From Barnesiella intestinihominis YIT 11860 (lineage in GTDB: Bacteria > Bacteroidota > Bacteroidia > Bacteroidales > Barnesiellaceae), in assembly GCF_000296465.1 (NCBI RefSeq), contig NZ_JH815203.1, positions 620,001-684,000 on the forward strand: a stretch of DNA of 64,000 nucleotides, read 5' to 3'. Of the stretch, positions 55,605 through 64,000 are shown in pieces. The notes beneath the pieces were generated by a model. It searched no databases. It worked only from the letters and a program-made list of their open reading frames with translations, and was not told where the DNA came from. Numbering within the stretch: position 1 is the stretch's first letter; each line of letters opens with the position of its first letter. The translations under genes were made by a program, and so were the position numbers.

Positions 55605-55673
55605 AAGAAAAAAATAAATGAATAAAATTAAAACTTCCGCATCGGATACTCTTATGAACTTAAAATAAATAAT

Positions 55674-55732
55674 CTCCCGTTTTTTCACAGAAGAGAATCT
55701 CTGTGTAAGCACATATAGCTTCGATACGGGAG
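55674..55732 (-). promoter_or_regulatory. Nested hairpin in the leader of the RRM gene
   Basis: An outer stem CTCCCGT/ACGGGAG (55674-55680 with 55726-55732) encloses an inner stem CACAGA/TCTGTG (55686-55691 with 55700-55705). It could be a leader structure affecting expression; the transcription start is not known. Confidence 0.5.
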
Positions 55733-55866
55733 CAAATTAAAGTATAATTTTCGGATATATCATCTATTTTCCCAATTATTTTTACAGAAATCTCATTTCT
55801 TGGGAAAATATATCAATCTTTCACTTATTACCGAACAAGGCTCGCATTCTGTTTCTTATAAAAATT

Positions 55867-56760
55867 TTACGGAATATAGTGTAGACTTTGCAAGACAGCC
55901 CTGATCTTCTCATAAGTCGTAATACGGGTAGGGACAAGTGGCAATCGTAATTTATTCTCGATATATCCCATAGCATTCAACAAGCATTTAACTCCGGCCG
56001 GATTTCCATCGACAAACAATAGGCTGAATAATTCTGTGAAGCGATGATGAATAGACAAAGCATTGTGAAAATCTCCGTTCAACGCTAATCTCACCATCTT
56101 GCTGAACTCTTTCGGGAAAGCATTCCCGATAACAGAAATCACTCCTACGGCCCCCAAAGTCAACAACGGGAAAGTAATACCATCGTCTCCCGAAATGACC
56201 ATAAAATCGGCAGGCTTATTTTTAATAATATCGTCCATCTGAGTAATATTTCCAGACGCTTCCTTGATGGCGATTATATTAGGATATTCTTTGGCAAGGC
56301 GCAATGTCGTTTCGGCATTCATGTTCACGCCGGTACGCCCCGGAACATTATATAAAATAACCGGCAATTTAGACGCCTGAGCGATTGCACTATAATGCTG
56401 ATATATTCCCTCTTGGGAGGGCTTATTATAATAAGGAACCACCGATAAAATGGCATCATAGCCCGAAAAATCGTCTTTTTTCAAATGGTCTATAATACCC
56501 CTCGTATTATTTCCACCTAACCCGAGGACGAGAGGAATACGGCCCTTCGTACGTTCTACTACAAATCTTTTTATCTCCGTTTTTTCTTCTTCGGTCAATG
56601 TAGGAGTTTCGGCAGTAGTTCCCAACACGACAAGATAATCGGTTCCATTTTGTATCAAATATTCAATAAGTCGCGAAAGGGCTTCGAAGTCGATACCTTC
56701 GTCTTCTTTGAAAGGCGTGATAAGTGCCACTCCCATTCCGCTTAAATTGATTCTCGCCAT
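55867..56760 (-). CDS. dapA: 4-hydroxy-tetrahydrodipicolinate synthase
   Basis: 297 aa, normal length. Family motifs: 'VALITPFKEDEGIDF', 'LVVLGTTAETPTLTEEEK', the catalytic Tyr in 'VILYNVPGRTGVN' and the Schiff-base Lys in 'IIAIKEASGNI'. It condenses pyruvate and aspartate semialdehyde, the first committed step of lysine and diaminopimelate synthesis. It is last in the ligA-unknown-dapA operon, 33 bp after the middle gene. Confidence 0.97.
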   Translation of the reverse strand: MARINLSGMGVALITPFKEDEGIDFEALSRLIEYLIQNGTDYLVVLGTTAETPTLTEEEKTEIKRFVVERTKGRIPLVLGLGGNNTRGIIDHLKKDDFSGYDAILSVVPYYNKPSQEGIYQHYSAIAQASKLPVILYNVPGRTGVNMNAETTLRLAKEYPNIIAIKEASGNITQMDDIIKNKPADFMVISGDDGITFPLLTLGAVGVISVIGNAFPKEFSKMVRLALNGDFHNALSIHHRFTELFSLLFVDGNPAGVKCLLNAMGYIENKLRLPLVPTRITTYEKIRAVLQSLHYIP

Positions 56761-56793
56761 AGTTTTATATCCTCTTAAATATCGATTCCAAAA

Positions 56794-57375
56794 TTACAGA
56801 TTATTCTCTTTTACACCAATTTTCTTCCAATAAAAAAGAGCACTCTGTAACAACTCGCCGGCATTCGGTTTCGACCTACCTACTCCGGTATCACCATCTT
56901 CGGCTACTCCTCCCCGGGGAGACGACTCCGGCAAAAGAATTTGCAAATTGAACGGATTGCTTTCTCCTTTGGGTACTCCTATTTTAAAAATAGACCGGGA
57001 ACGTACGGCCAAATATAATAAAGGCAAGGATTTAGAAATCGACACATCGATCAACACATCTCCATCGTTATCGTCAAAATTTCTCAGGAAAGTCCGAGTC
57101 GGTCTTTTTAACAACCAACAAGTCTGCAAAACAAGTATCGGACTGCATCCGGGAACCTCTACCGATACCTTGTCTTTGCGATGTGTATCTATAACCAACG
57201 TGACATCAATACCCGCCCGAACCATCTCCTGAATACCGGGAAGAAGAGATTGAACATCTTTGCCCTGAGCCATCAATACCAAACGCTTAGCCCCTCCGAA
57301 AGGACAAAACCCATCGCTCTGTCTTCTTTTTAGCTGACGCTTGATCGCCCATTTAGTAATAAACGAAAATAACAT
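56794..57375 (-). CDS. Conserved Bacteroidota protein of unknown function (DUF6913-like)
   Basis: 193 aa, no signal peptide. An N-terminal amphipathic basic stretch 'FITKWAIKRQLKRRQ' precedes an alpha/beta pattern: 'RLVLMAQGKDVQSLLPGIQEMVRAGIDVTLVIDTH', 'DVLIDVSISKSLPLLYLAVRSRSIFKIGVPK'. The C-terminus 'GELLQSALFYWKKIG' resembles the DUF6913 family as I remember it. It lies 11 bp behind ligA and ahead of dapA. No function is known to me. Confidence 0.78.
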   Translation of the reverse strand: MLFSFITKWAIKRQLKRRQSDGFCPFGGAKRLVLMAQGKDVQSLLPGIQEMVRAGIDVTLVIDTHRKDKVSVEVPGCSPILVLQTCWLLKRPTRTFLRNFDDNDGDVLIDVSISKSLPLLYLAVRSRSIFKIGVPKGESNPFNLQILLPESSPRGGVAEDGDTGVGRSKPNAGELLQSALFYWKKIGVKENNL

Positions 57376-57386
57376 GGATTATCTAT

Positions 57387-59390
57387 TTATTGAATCATCT
57401 CCAAAAACTCTTCTTCGGATAAAATCCGAACTCCTAATTTTCTCGCCTTTTCAAGTTTAGCCGGGCCCATATTCTCGCCTGCCAGAATATATGTCGTTTT
57501 ACCCGATACGGAACCCGTATTTATACCTCCATGCTGTTCGATAAGAGCTTTATATTCATCACGGGAATGATGGGTAAACGTACCACTGATAACGATTGTC
57601 GCACCGGACAACTTGTCGGTTCTCTCTGAAAGTCGCTCTTCGGTAATTTGCATCTGCACTCCATATTGTCTCAACCGTTCTACAAAACGGAGATTATCCT
57701 CATCAGAGAAATAAGCTACGACACTTTGAGCGATACGCACCCCTATGTCTCCTATCCGAATCAAGTCCTCGGTAGTCGCCTCGATAATACGGTCTATCGA
57801 ATGAAGTGCCAATGCCAACTTCTTGGCGACCGTTTCGCCCACGTAACGAATGCCCAATGCGAATAATACCCTCTCGAACGGAACGGAACAAGACTGTTTC
57901 ACCGCATCGACGATATTTTGTGCCGATCGCTCTCCCATACGTTCCAAACCGGCTATCACATCGGGCTGTAAAGTATACAAGTCCGAAGCGTCTCTCACCA
58001 AGCCCAAACTATAAAACTGACCTATCGTTTCACTTCCGAGACCTTCGATATTCATTGCCTTGCGACTGATAAAGTGCTCTATCCGCCCTTTAATCTGCGG
58101 AGGACAACCTTTTTCGTTCGGGCAAAACCATGCAGCCTCTCCCTCGATACGTTTCAGCGGAGTTCCACATTCGGGACATGTACGAATGAAACGTACTTTT
58201 TCTCCTATCAGTAAACGAGCAGAGGTATCTACCGCTGTAATTTTAGGAATAATTTCGCCTCCTTTCTCCACAAAAACCATATCTCCGATGTGCAAATCGA
58301 GAGCGTTTATAATATCTTCATTGTGCAAAGTCGCCCTCTTGACAATAGTACCCGATAACAATACCGGATCGAGATTGGCGACAGGAGTGACGGTTCCGGT
58401 ACGTCCCACTTGGTAAGACACAGAATTCAATCGCGTAAGGGCTTTTTCTGCTTGGAACTTATAGGCTATCGCCCAACGCGGAGATTTTGCCGTATATCCC
58501 AAATTCTTCTGTTGCCGCAATGAATTTACTTTAAATACCATTCCATCGGTAGCGACGGGAAGATTCTTCCGCTCCATGTCCCAATAATTGATATACTCTT
58601 TCACCTCTTCTACGGAGTGAAGTTTGCGAACGGCATCCGAAACTTTAAATCCCCACGACCGAGCATATTGTAAATTTTCATAATGCGTATCGGCCGGTAA
58701 ATTTTCGCCCAACAGATAATACAGATAAGCATCGAGTCCCCGCGCCGCTACCACAGCCGAGTTTTGTGATTTCAACGTTCCCGCCGCCGCATTGCGAGGA
58801 TTGGCAAACAAAGGCTCCTCCTGTTCCTCTCGCTCTTTGTTCAAAGTATCGAAAACAGCCCAAGGCATCAATATCTCACCCCTTATCTCGAACGAATCGG
58901 GATAGTCGTTGCCTCGCAACTGCAAAGGGATACTGCGGATTGTTTTCACATTCTCGGTAACGTCATCGCCTCGCGTACCGTCTCCACGAGTAACCGCCCG
59001 CACCAATCTACCTCCTTCATAAATCAACGATATGGAAGTTCCGTCATATTTCAGTTCACCCACCAATTCAAAATCCTCTCCCATCAATCCCGAACGAACC
59101 CGTTCGTAAAATGCCGATACTTCTTCTATCGAATAGGTATTGCTCAACGACAACATCGGGTAACGATGTTCCACTTGGGAAAAAGATCGATTTATATCGT
59201 TCCCGACACGCTGCGTCGGTGAATTGGGATCGAAATACTGTGGAAAAGTCTCTTCCAACCCTTGCAATTCATGCATCATTTCATCGAATGTACGATCATC
59301 GATCGTGGGAGCGTTCAACACATAATAATTATAATTATGCTCATCGAGTTCCCGACGTAAACGCTCTATCTTTTCTTGGGGAGATTCCAT
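57387..59390 (-). CDS. ligA: NAD-dependent DNA ligase
   Basis: 667 aa, full length. The adenylation site is Lys114 in '[14 protein letters not shown]'. '[22 protein letters not shown]' is the ligase signature. A four-cysteine zinc finger ('[26 protein letters not shown]'), helix-hairpin-helix repeats and a C-terminal BRCT domain ('[22 protein letters not shown]') follow. It seals nicks in replication and repair. Its promoter lies inside a portable promoter repeat (59416-59447). Confidence 0.97.
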   Translation of the reverse strand: MESPQEKIERLRRELDEHNYNYYVLNAPTIDDRTFDEMMHELQGLEETFPQYFDPNSPTQRVGNDINRSFSQVEHRYPMLSLSNTYSIEEVSAFYERVRSGLMGEDFELVGELKYDGTSISLIYEGGRLVRAVTRGDGTRGDDVTENVKTIRSIPLQLRGNDYPDSFEIRGEILMPWAVFDTLNKEREEQEEPLFANPRNAAAGTLKSQNSAVVAARGLDAYLYYLLGENLPADTHYENLQYARSWGFKVSDAVRKLHSVEEVKEYINYWDMERKNLPVATDGMVFKVNSLRQQKNLGYTAKSPRWAIAYKFQAEKALTRLNSVSYQVGRTGTVTPVANLDPVLLSGTIVKRATLHNEDIINALDLHIGDMVFVEKGGEIIPKITAVDTSARLLIGEKVRFIRTCPECGTPLKRIEGEAAWFCPNEKGCPPQIKGRIEHFISRKAMNIEGLGSETIGQFYSLGLVRDASDLYTLQPDVIAGLERMGERSAQNIVDAVKQSCSVPFERVLFALGIRYVGETVAKKLALALHSIDRIIEATTEDLIRIGDIGVRIAQSVVAYFSDEDNLRFVERLRQYGVQMQITEERLSERTDKLSGATIVISGTFTHHSRDEYKALIEQHGGINTGSVSGKTTYILAGENMGPAKLEKARKLGVRILSEEEFLEMIQ

Positions 59391-59415
59391 AGGGACATTA
59401 GGTTTTGTTTTTGGG

Positions 59416-59491
59416 CAAATATAGTGAAAGTTGAGTGCAGAGACAAGAGGAAATCATATTTCCAACTTGGCTATGCTGAAACGAATCCTAT
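59416..59491 (-). repeat. Portable promoter repeat, unit 3, serving as the ligA promoter
   Basis: Minus strand CTTG (59444-59447), 20 bp, TATATTTG (59416-59423); transcription would begin near 59409, about 20 nt before the ligA ATG. The unit shares its sequence with the repeats at 41334 and 41416. Confidence 0.75.
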
Positions 59492-59493
59492 CA

Positions 59494-59525
59494 CAAATAT
59501 AGTGAAAGGCGAGCGCAGAGGCAAG
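59494..59525 (-). repeat. Portable promoter repeat, unit 4
   Basis: Minus strand CTTG (59522-59525), 20 bp, TATATTTG (59494-59501). Tandem with unit 3, giving ligA a second upstream promoter. Confidence 0.7.
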
Positions 59526-59574
59526 TATTCGAAGATACTTCCGCTCGGTAAGACGAAATTAAAGCAAGCTTTAT

Positions 59575-59605
59575 TTTGCTCGGCTCTCGCTTATTTGTAT
59601 CTTTG
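59575..59605 (+). promoter_or_regulatory. Promoter of the hydrolase-MurF-like-ddl operon
   Basis: TTTG (59575-59578), 19 bp, TATCTTTG (59598-59605): exact consensus. Transcription would start about 18 nt before the ATG at 59629. Confidence 0.75.
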
Positions 59606-59628
59606 CATTAGAATGCAAAAGAGGGAAA

Positions 59629-60408
59629 ATGTTACAGTCGAAATCATTGTGTGGAGTCACTTTACAGTATAACATCGAAGGAGACGGTTATCCGGTTATC
59701 CTCATGCACGGCTGGGGGTGCAACCACACGACCGTGCAGTCGATAGAACGACTGCTATCACCTCATTTCAAGGTATACAATCTCGACTTTCCCGGATTCG
59801 GCGGAAGTAGCACTCCGCCCTCGATATGGGGCGTGGAAGAATATACGCAAATGCTCGAAGCGTTCATAAAAGACGAAAATATAGAAGCCCCAATTCTTAT
59901 CGGGCACTCTTTCGGGGGACGGGTATCTATCTTATACGCCTCACGAAACAAAACCCATAAAGTTATTTTGGTTGATGCTGCCGGGATTAAGCCCAAACGC
60001 CCATTAAAATACTACCTGAAAGTCTACTCGTTCAAACTGTGGAAAAAAGTCTTACCACTTGTAATAGGGAAAAAACAAGCCGAAAAAACGATCGAGAATT
60101 ATCGCCGCAAATCGGGTTCGGCAGACTATAACGCGTTGACAGGTATCATGCGTAACATAATGGTAAAAGTTGTCAACGAAGACCTTAAAGCGGTTTTGCC
60201 GAAAATCCAGTGTCCCGTTCTTCTTCTATGGGGAAAAAACGACACCGCCACCCCATTACGAGATGCCCGCATCATGGAGAAACTGATTCCCGATGCCGGG
60301 CTGGTAGCATTCGACGATGCCGGGCATTACAGCTTCCTCGACAAGCCTTACGAATTTAACACCGTCTTACAAAACTTTTTACAAGACGACATAAAAAGAA
60401 AATCATGA
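59629..60408 (+). CDS. Alpha/beta hydrolase
   Basis: 259 aa. Oxyanion-hole segment 'VILMHGWGCNHTT', nucleophile elbow 'LIGHSFGGRVSILYA' (Ser near residue 94), acid in 'LLWGKNDTATPL' and catalytic His in 'DDAGHYSFLDKP' make a complete triad. It is cytoplasmic, with no signal peptide. The substrate is unknown. It is first in an operon with a MurF-like ligase (4-bp ATGA overlap) and ddl, which hints at a link to cell-wall precursors. Confidence 0.9.
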   Translation: MLQSKSLCGVTLQYNIEGDGYPVILMHGWGCNHTTVQSIERLLSPHFKVYNLDFPGFGGSSTPPSIWGVEEYTQMLEAFIKDENIEAPILIGHSFGGRVSILYASRNKTHKVILVDAAGIKPKRPLKYYLKVYSFKLWKKVLPLVIGKKQAEKTIENYRRKSGSADYNALTGIMRNIMVKVVNEDLKAVLPKIQCPVLLLWGKNDTATPLRDARIMEKLIPDAGLVAFDDAGHYSFLDKPYEFNTVLQNFLQDDIKRKS

Positions 60409-61967
60409 ACGAAATACTCACTCTCGTAACATTCCTTGCACTGCTCTTTTATACAGGAATAGAGATGAAATTCCAGTTGCAAATGTTGCAACAAAATTCC
60501 TACCGAAACGACCGATACAACCGTTGGTTAAAAGGAGAGTCTTTCGCCACCATATCCCGTTTGACCGATTTGTTTCTATTGCTGCTGTTGTCAACCAACT
60601 TCCTGCCGACATTCGTACAAATCGTCACGATTACAGTGGTCTTGGCAAAAAGCGTAAAAGGGTTACAAACCAAATATAAAAAAACTTTGGTTTTCACCAA
60701 ACGAGCTACCCGCTTATACATCGCCGCATTGTCGCTCTCGCTTCTTGTCGCAGGTCTCGCAGCCGGCTTAACGACTCTTTCCAACGGTAGCAGAGCCTTA
60801 TTGGCGATAGCTATCTTAGCCCCCTATTTCATGATGGCTGCCAACATCATCATGCAACCTGTCGAGAAGCGAATCAACCGAAAATATTACGACGAAGCGA
60901 AACAAATTCTCTCCCAAATGCAAGACTTAACTGTCATAGGCATTACCGGGAGCTATGGAAAAACCAGTACCAAGCACTACCTTTACCGCATACTTTGCGA
61001 GCGATACAACGTGTTAATGACTCCCGGCAGTTTTAATACGCCTATGGGAGTAATCCGCACCATACGGGAACAAATGAAGCCCTACCACAACATTTTCATC
61101 TGTGAAATGGGGGCTAAACAGATCGGTGATATCAAAGAAATATGCGATCTCGTCGCACCTCAAATAGGCATTATCACCGCCGTGGGTGAACAGCATCTCG
61201 AATCGTTCAAAACGATCGGGAATGTACAACGTACCAAATTCGAGCTGGTCGACGCTTTGCCCAGTTCGGGATTGGCCGTTATCAACAACGACTTCCCCTA
61301 TATAGCCAATCGGCCGGTCGAAAACGTCCCCGTGAAACGCTATACGATAGCCGATACCGGTGCAGACTACCATATCGAGGATATTCGCTACGATACAGAT
61401 GCCACCCGCTTTACTGTGGTAGGCGGTGGAGAACGCATAGAACTGAGCACGAAACTCATCGGCGAGTGCAACCTCTCCAACCTCATGGCGGCAGTTATCA
61501 CGGCTCGCCATCTGCAAGTGCCTGTTCCCTCGATACAATATGGAGTGGGCCGAATCGAACAGGTGGAACATCGCTTGAACATGAAGCGGACACCGGGCGG
61601 AATCTCCATTATCGACGATGCCTTCAACTCCAATCCCGATGGCGCTCGCATGGCTCTCGACGTACTCCGGCGCATGACACAGGGGAAACGCATCATCATC
61701 ACACCGGGTATGATCGAGTTGGGTGAAAAACAAGTTGAGTATAACTACATTTTGGGCAAGCAGATAGCCGAAGTATGTGATTACGTCATGATAGTAGGCA
61801 GATACAATAGAGAGGCTATTCTGAAAGGATTGCAAGAAAAGAATTATCCGGAAGACAAAGTTTTCGTTGCCGACACTTTTACCGACGCACAAGCCCGGCT
61901 CGCACAAATCGCACAACCGGGCGACACCGTCCTTTATGAAAACGACCTGCCCGATACGTTCAAATAA
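60405..61967 (+). CDS. Membrane-anchored Mur ligase (MurF-like)
   Basis: 520 aa. The first 155 residues hold about four transmembrane segments (5-20, 53-85, 104-124, 130-150), absent from classical MurF. The ligase part begins with the ATP loop 'GITGSYGKTSTKHYL' (GSYGKTS 182-188) and has 'GSFNTPMGVIRTIRE', 'CEMGAKQIGDI', 'GEQHLESF' and 'IIDDAFNSNPDGARMAL', matching MurF-type Mur ligases. Classical MurF adds D-Ala-D-Ala to UDP-MurNAc-tripeptide; ddl follows 48 bp later, which fits that role. Whether this is the main MurF or a paralogue cannot be told here. Confidence 0.85.
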   Translation: MNEILTLVTFLALLFYTGIEMKFQLQMLQQNSYRNDRYNRWLKGESFATISRLTDLFLLLLLSTNFLPTFVQIVTITVVLAKSVKGLQTKYKKTLVFTKRATRLYIAALSLSLLVAGLAAGLTTLSNGSRALLAIAILAPYFMMAANIIMQPVEKRINRKYYDEAKQILSQMQDLTVIGITGSYGKTSTKHYLYRILCERYNVLMTPGSFNTPMGVIRTIREQMKPYHNIFICEMGAKQIGDIKEICDLVAPQIGIITAVGEQHLESFKTIGNVQRTKFELVDALPSSGLAVINNDFPYIANRPVENVPVKRYTIADTGADYHIEDIRYDTDATRFTVVGGGERIELSTKLIGECNLSNLMAAVITARHLQVPVPSIQYGVGRIEQVEHRLNMKRTPGGISIIDDAFNSNPDGARMALDVLRRMTQGKRIIITPGMIELGEKQVEYNYILGKQIAEVCDYVMIVGRYNREAILKGLQEKNYPEDKVFVADTFTDAQARLAQIAQPGDTVLYENDLPDTFK

Positions 61968-62015
61968 ATTTCGATTATTATCACAAACCAGATATACAGT
62001 TTATCACAAAAAATT

Positions 62016-63203
62016 ATGAAAACTACCGTAGGTGTTTTTTTCGGAGGCCGCTCCACCGAGCACGAAATCTCCGTTATCTCGGCTCTCCAAGCCATCAATG
62101 CTTTTAATAAAGAGAAATACGAAATCATACCCATATACATCACCAAACAAGGACGTTGGTTCAGCGGCGACGCCCTGCTCGAAGTAAAAAACTATCGCGA
62201 CATGGCTGCCCTGCAAAACATGTGCGCCGAGGTTTACATGATTCCCGAATACGGCGACTACAACCTCTACCGCAAGAAAAGAGCCCTTTTCGGGAACAAT
62301 ATATGGGCAAAACTCGACGTAGTCATTCCCGTACTGCACGGCAGTAACGGCGAGGACGGCATATTCGAGGGCATACTCGAATCCATCGGTATACCCTATG
62401 CCGGTTGCAACACACTCTCCTCGGCCAACGGCATGGACAAGATAACCATGAAGATGATTATGGAAAAGAGCGGTATCCCCATCGTCGATTACGTATGGTT
62501 CACCGACAAACAATGGTTCGCCCAACGCGATAAGCTCATCGAGGAAATCGAGACCCGATTGGGATATCCCGTCATCGTGAAACCTGCCAATTTAGGTTCG
62601 AGCGTAGGTATCTCGCATGCCGATAATCGTGAAGAACTCATCGCCAAAGTAGATGTCGCCGAAAAATACTCTACCCGTATCGTTATCGAAGATATGGTCG
62701 AAGAACTGAAAGAAATCAACTGCTCGGTATTGGGCGACTGCGACGACTACCGTACCTCGGTATGCGAGGAGCCTATCAAAAGCGGCGATATTCTCACTTA
62801 CGAAGACAAATACATGGGTGGAGGCAAATCCAACAAAGGCATGCAAGCCACACAAAAACGTATTCCCGCCGACCTCTCTCCCGAAGATACCGCACGGGTA
62901 CAATTCCTTGCCGGCGAAACGTTTCGGGTATTGTCTTGCCACGGAGTCGCCCGTGTCGATTTTATGATCGACGGTAAAAGCGGCGACATCTACGTCAACG
63001 AAATCAACACCATTCCCGGTTCCCTCTCGTTCTACCTGTGGGAAGCCTCCGGCATACGCTTCGACCAGCTTATGGACAAATTGGTAGACCTCGCCTTGAA
63101 ACGCAAACGCGAGTCTTCCATGAAGACCGTTAGCTACGACCAAAACATTTTCAACCTCGGCAAAGGGCTGAAAGGTGGGAAAATGGGCGCAAAACAACCA
63201 TAA
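62016..63203 (+). CDS. ddl: D-alanine--D-alanine ligase
   Basis: 395 aa, somewhat longer than the usual 310-370. ATP-grasp motifs: 'VGVFFGGRSTEHEISVISA', 'VIPVLHGSNGEDGIFEGILE', 'YPVIVKPANLGSSVGISHAD', 'ILTYEDKYMGGG' for the omega loop and 'IYVNEINTIPGSLSFYLWEASG' for the metal site. It makes D-Ala-D-Ala for peptidoglycan. The C-terminal extension after 'LALKRKRE' has no known motif. It is the third gene of the hydrolase/MurF-like operon. Confidence 0.95.
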   Translation: MKTTVGVFFGGRSTEHEISVISALQAINAFNKEKYEIIPIYITKQGRWFSGDALLEVKNYRDMAALQNMCAEVYMIPEYGDYNLYRKKRALFGNNIWAKLDVVIPVLHGSNGEDGIFEGILESIGIPYAGCNTLSSANGMDKITMKMIMEKSGIPIVDYVWFTDKQWFAQRDKLIEEIETRLGYPVIVKPANLGSSVGISHADNREELIAKVDVAEKYSTRIVIEDMVEELKEINCSVLGDCDDYRTSVCEEPIKSGDILTYEDKYMGGGKSNKGMQATQKRIPADLSPEDTARVQFLAGETFRVLSCHGVARVDFMIDGKSGDIYVNEINTIPGSLSFYLWEASGIRFDQLMDKLVDLALKRKRESSMKTVSYDQNIFNLGKGLKGGKMGAKQP

Positions 63204-63557
63204 AGAGACAGCCACAAAGCTAACTGATACACAAGTAATTGATTATTCTCTCTTGCCATGTCCCGTAGTATTACGAGGTTCTGTGTAAGCGGTATAGAGA
63301 AAAACAGCGAAGAAATAGAAAAGCTGAAAAAGATAATATGTTTACTTGAAGAGTTTACCTCCTCGCCCTATGGGCACTTCCTCCCTATATTTCTTCGGAA
63401 ACACCCCGTAGCATTGCGGGGAGCTGTGTTAGCGATATATAGAGAGGGGGGTAAATAATCCATTTACAACCTCGAAAAGAGACAAAAGCCACTACCCCCA
63501 TAAAACAAAAGCGGCGAACCTCCCGACCCGCCACTTCTTCTATAAAAAACAAATTGA
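63204..63557. other. Convergent spacer with degenerate repeats
   Basis: It contains relics of the double-hairpin family (CCCGTAGTATTACGAGG at about 63261-63278; GCCC-TAT-GGGC at about 63367; TTTCTTCGGAAA and CCCCGTAGCATTGCGGGG at about 63390-63425) in mixed orientation. No credible gene is seen. Confidence 0.7.
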
Positions 63558-64000
63558 TCATTCCATAAGTTTGCGATAACGCACCCGGTGTGGTTCCACA
63601 TCGCCCATACGCTTTTTCTTATTTTCCTCGTATTCCGAATAAGAACCTTCGAAATAGAACACTTTCGAATCGCCTTCGAAAGCAAGTATATGGGTACAGA
63701 TACGGTCGAGAAACCAGCGGTCGTGCGAGATGACTACGGCACAACCGGCAAAATTTTCAAGACCTTCTTCCAATGCCCGCAAAGTGTTTACATCGATGTC
63801 GTTGGTAGGTTCGTCGAGCAAGAGTACATTACCCTCCTCTTTCAAAGCCATAGCCAAATGCAGACGATTACGTTCTCCACCGGAAAGCACCCCGATGAGT
63901 TTCTCCTGATCGGCTCCCGTAAAATTGAAGCGGGAGAGGTAGGCACGAGCGTTCATATCCCGACCACCCATGCGGAACGTTTCGAGTCCACCCGAAACGA
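63558..64000 (-). CDS. EttA-type ABC-F ATPase, C-terminal part (5' end cut by window edge)
   Basis: The last 147 residues of a second ABC-F gene. The frame is open to the window edge. '[64 protein letters not shown]' carries the ABC signature and Walker B of domain 2. '[45 protein letters not shown]' and a final '[11 protein letters not shown]' match EttA, which gates the ribosome in response to energy status. Confidence 0.92.
   Translation of the reverse strand, partial: VSGGLETFRMGGRDMNARAYLSRFNFTGADQEKLIGVLSGGERNRLHLAMALKEEGNVLLLDEPTNDIDVNTLRALEEGLENFAGCAVVISHDRWFLDRICTHILAFEGDSKVFYFEGSYSEYEENKKKRMGDVEPHRVRYRKLME

Noticed and set aside
61014-61916. 300-codon frame opposite the MurF-like gene, and similar ones opposite mreB, purH and ddl
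   Set aside because: Antisense shadows of well-recognised genes; no independent promoter or domain.

Overview
The window looks like a Bacteroidales chromosome segment (Bacteroidota). The evidence is a SusC/SusD pair, a likely type IX secretion (T9SS) cargo protein, the purH-mreB-mreC-mreD-mrdA-rodA cluster, and repeated matches to the Bacteroidota promoter consensus TTTG-N19-21-TAnnTTTG. A Barnesiella/Parabacteroides-like host is only a guess. I found no rRNA, tRNA, CRISPR array or transposase gene.

Layout. 1-4738 (minus): susC-susD plus a truncated surface lipoprotein gene. 4739-6111: a spacer full of palindromic repeats. 6112-8071: coaX and an outer-membrane protein. 8072-9510: a MITE, a terminator and more repeats. 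9511-15545: an unknown exported protein, an M16 protease, a choloylglycine hydrolase, an FtsB-like protein and a small membrane protein. 15546-16387: repeats. 16388-20740: an orphan protein, a BlaI/BlaR1-type pair with a duplicated TonB-C lipoprotein, and an aspartyl protease with PDZ. 20741-21405: repeats. 21406-28711 (minus): purH, the rod-shape genes, PBP2 and RodA. 28974-32081: flavodoxin, a metallophosphatase and a K+/H+ antiporter. 32446-36181: the oxidative pentose phosphate operon gnd-zwf-pgl, convergent with trmD.

36979-41240 is a compact restriction-modification operon: an HTH-methyltransferase fusion, a Dam-like methyltransferase and an AlwI-family endonuclease. It is followed by tandem repeats that are themselves complete promoters pointing antisense into the endonuclease gene. 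41501-51021 holds a T9SS cargo protein, an ABC-F protein, a Dabb protein, a self-contained 43-codon unit, metA, a U32 protein, a Crp/Fnr regulator, a protease-barrel fusion and a lipoprotein.

51138-55077 (minus) is a two-gene operon: a Dna2-like nuclease-helicase, translationally coupled to a beta-class DNA methyltransferase. It is the best candidate here for an undescribed DNA-processing or defence system. 55359-59390 (minus): an RRM protein with a structured leader, dapA, a conserved unknown and ligA. 59629-63203: an alpha/beta hydrolase, a membrane-anchored MurF-like ligase and ddl. The right edge cuts an EttA-type ABC-F gene.

Three dispersed repeat families shape the spacers: a 192-bp MITE (three copies), covarying GC-rich double-hairpin repeats (about a dozen copies, with a larger multi-hairpin companion), and a portable minus-strand promoter repeat (four units).
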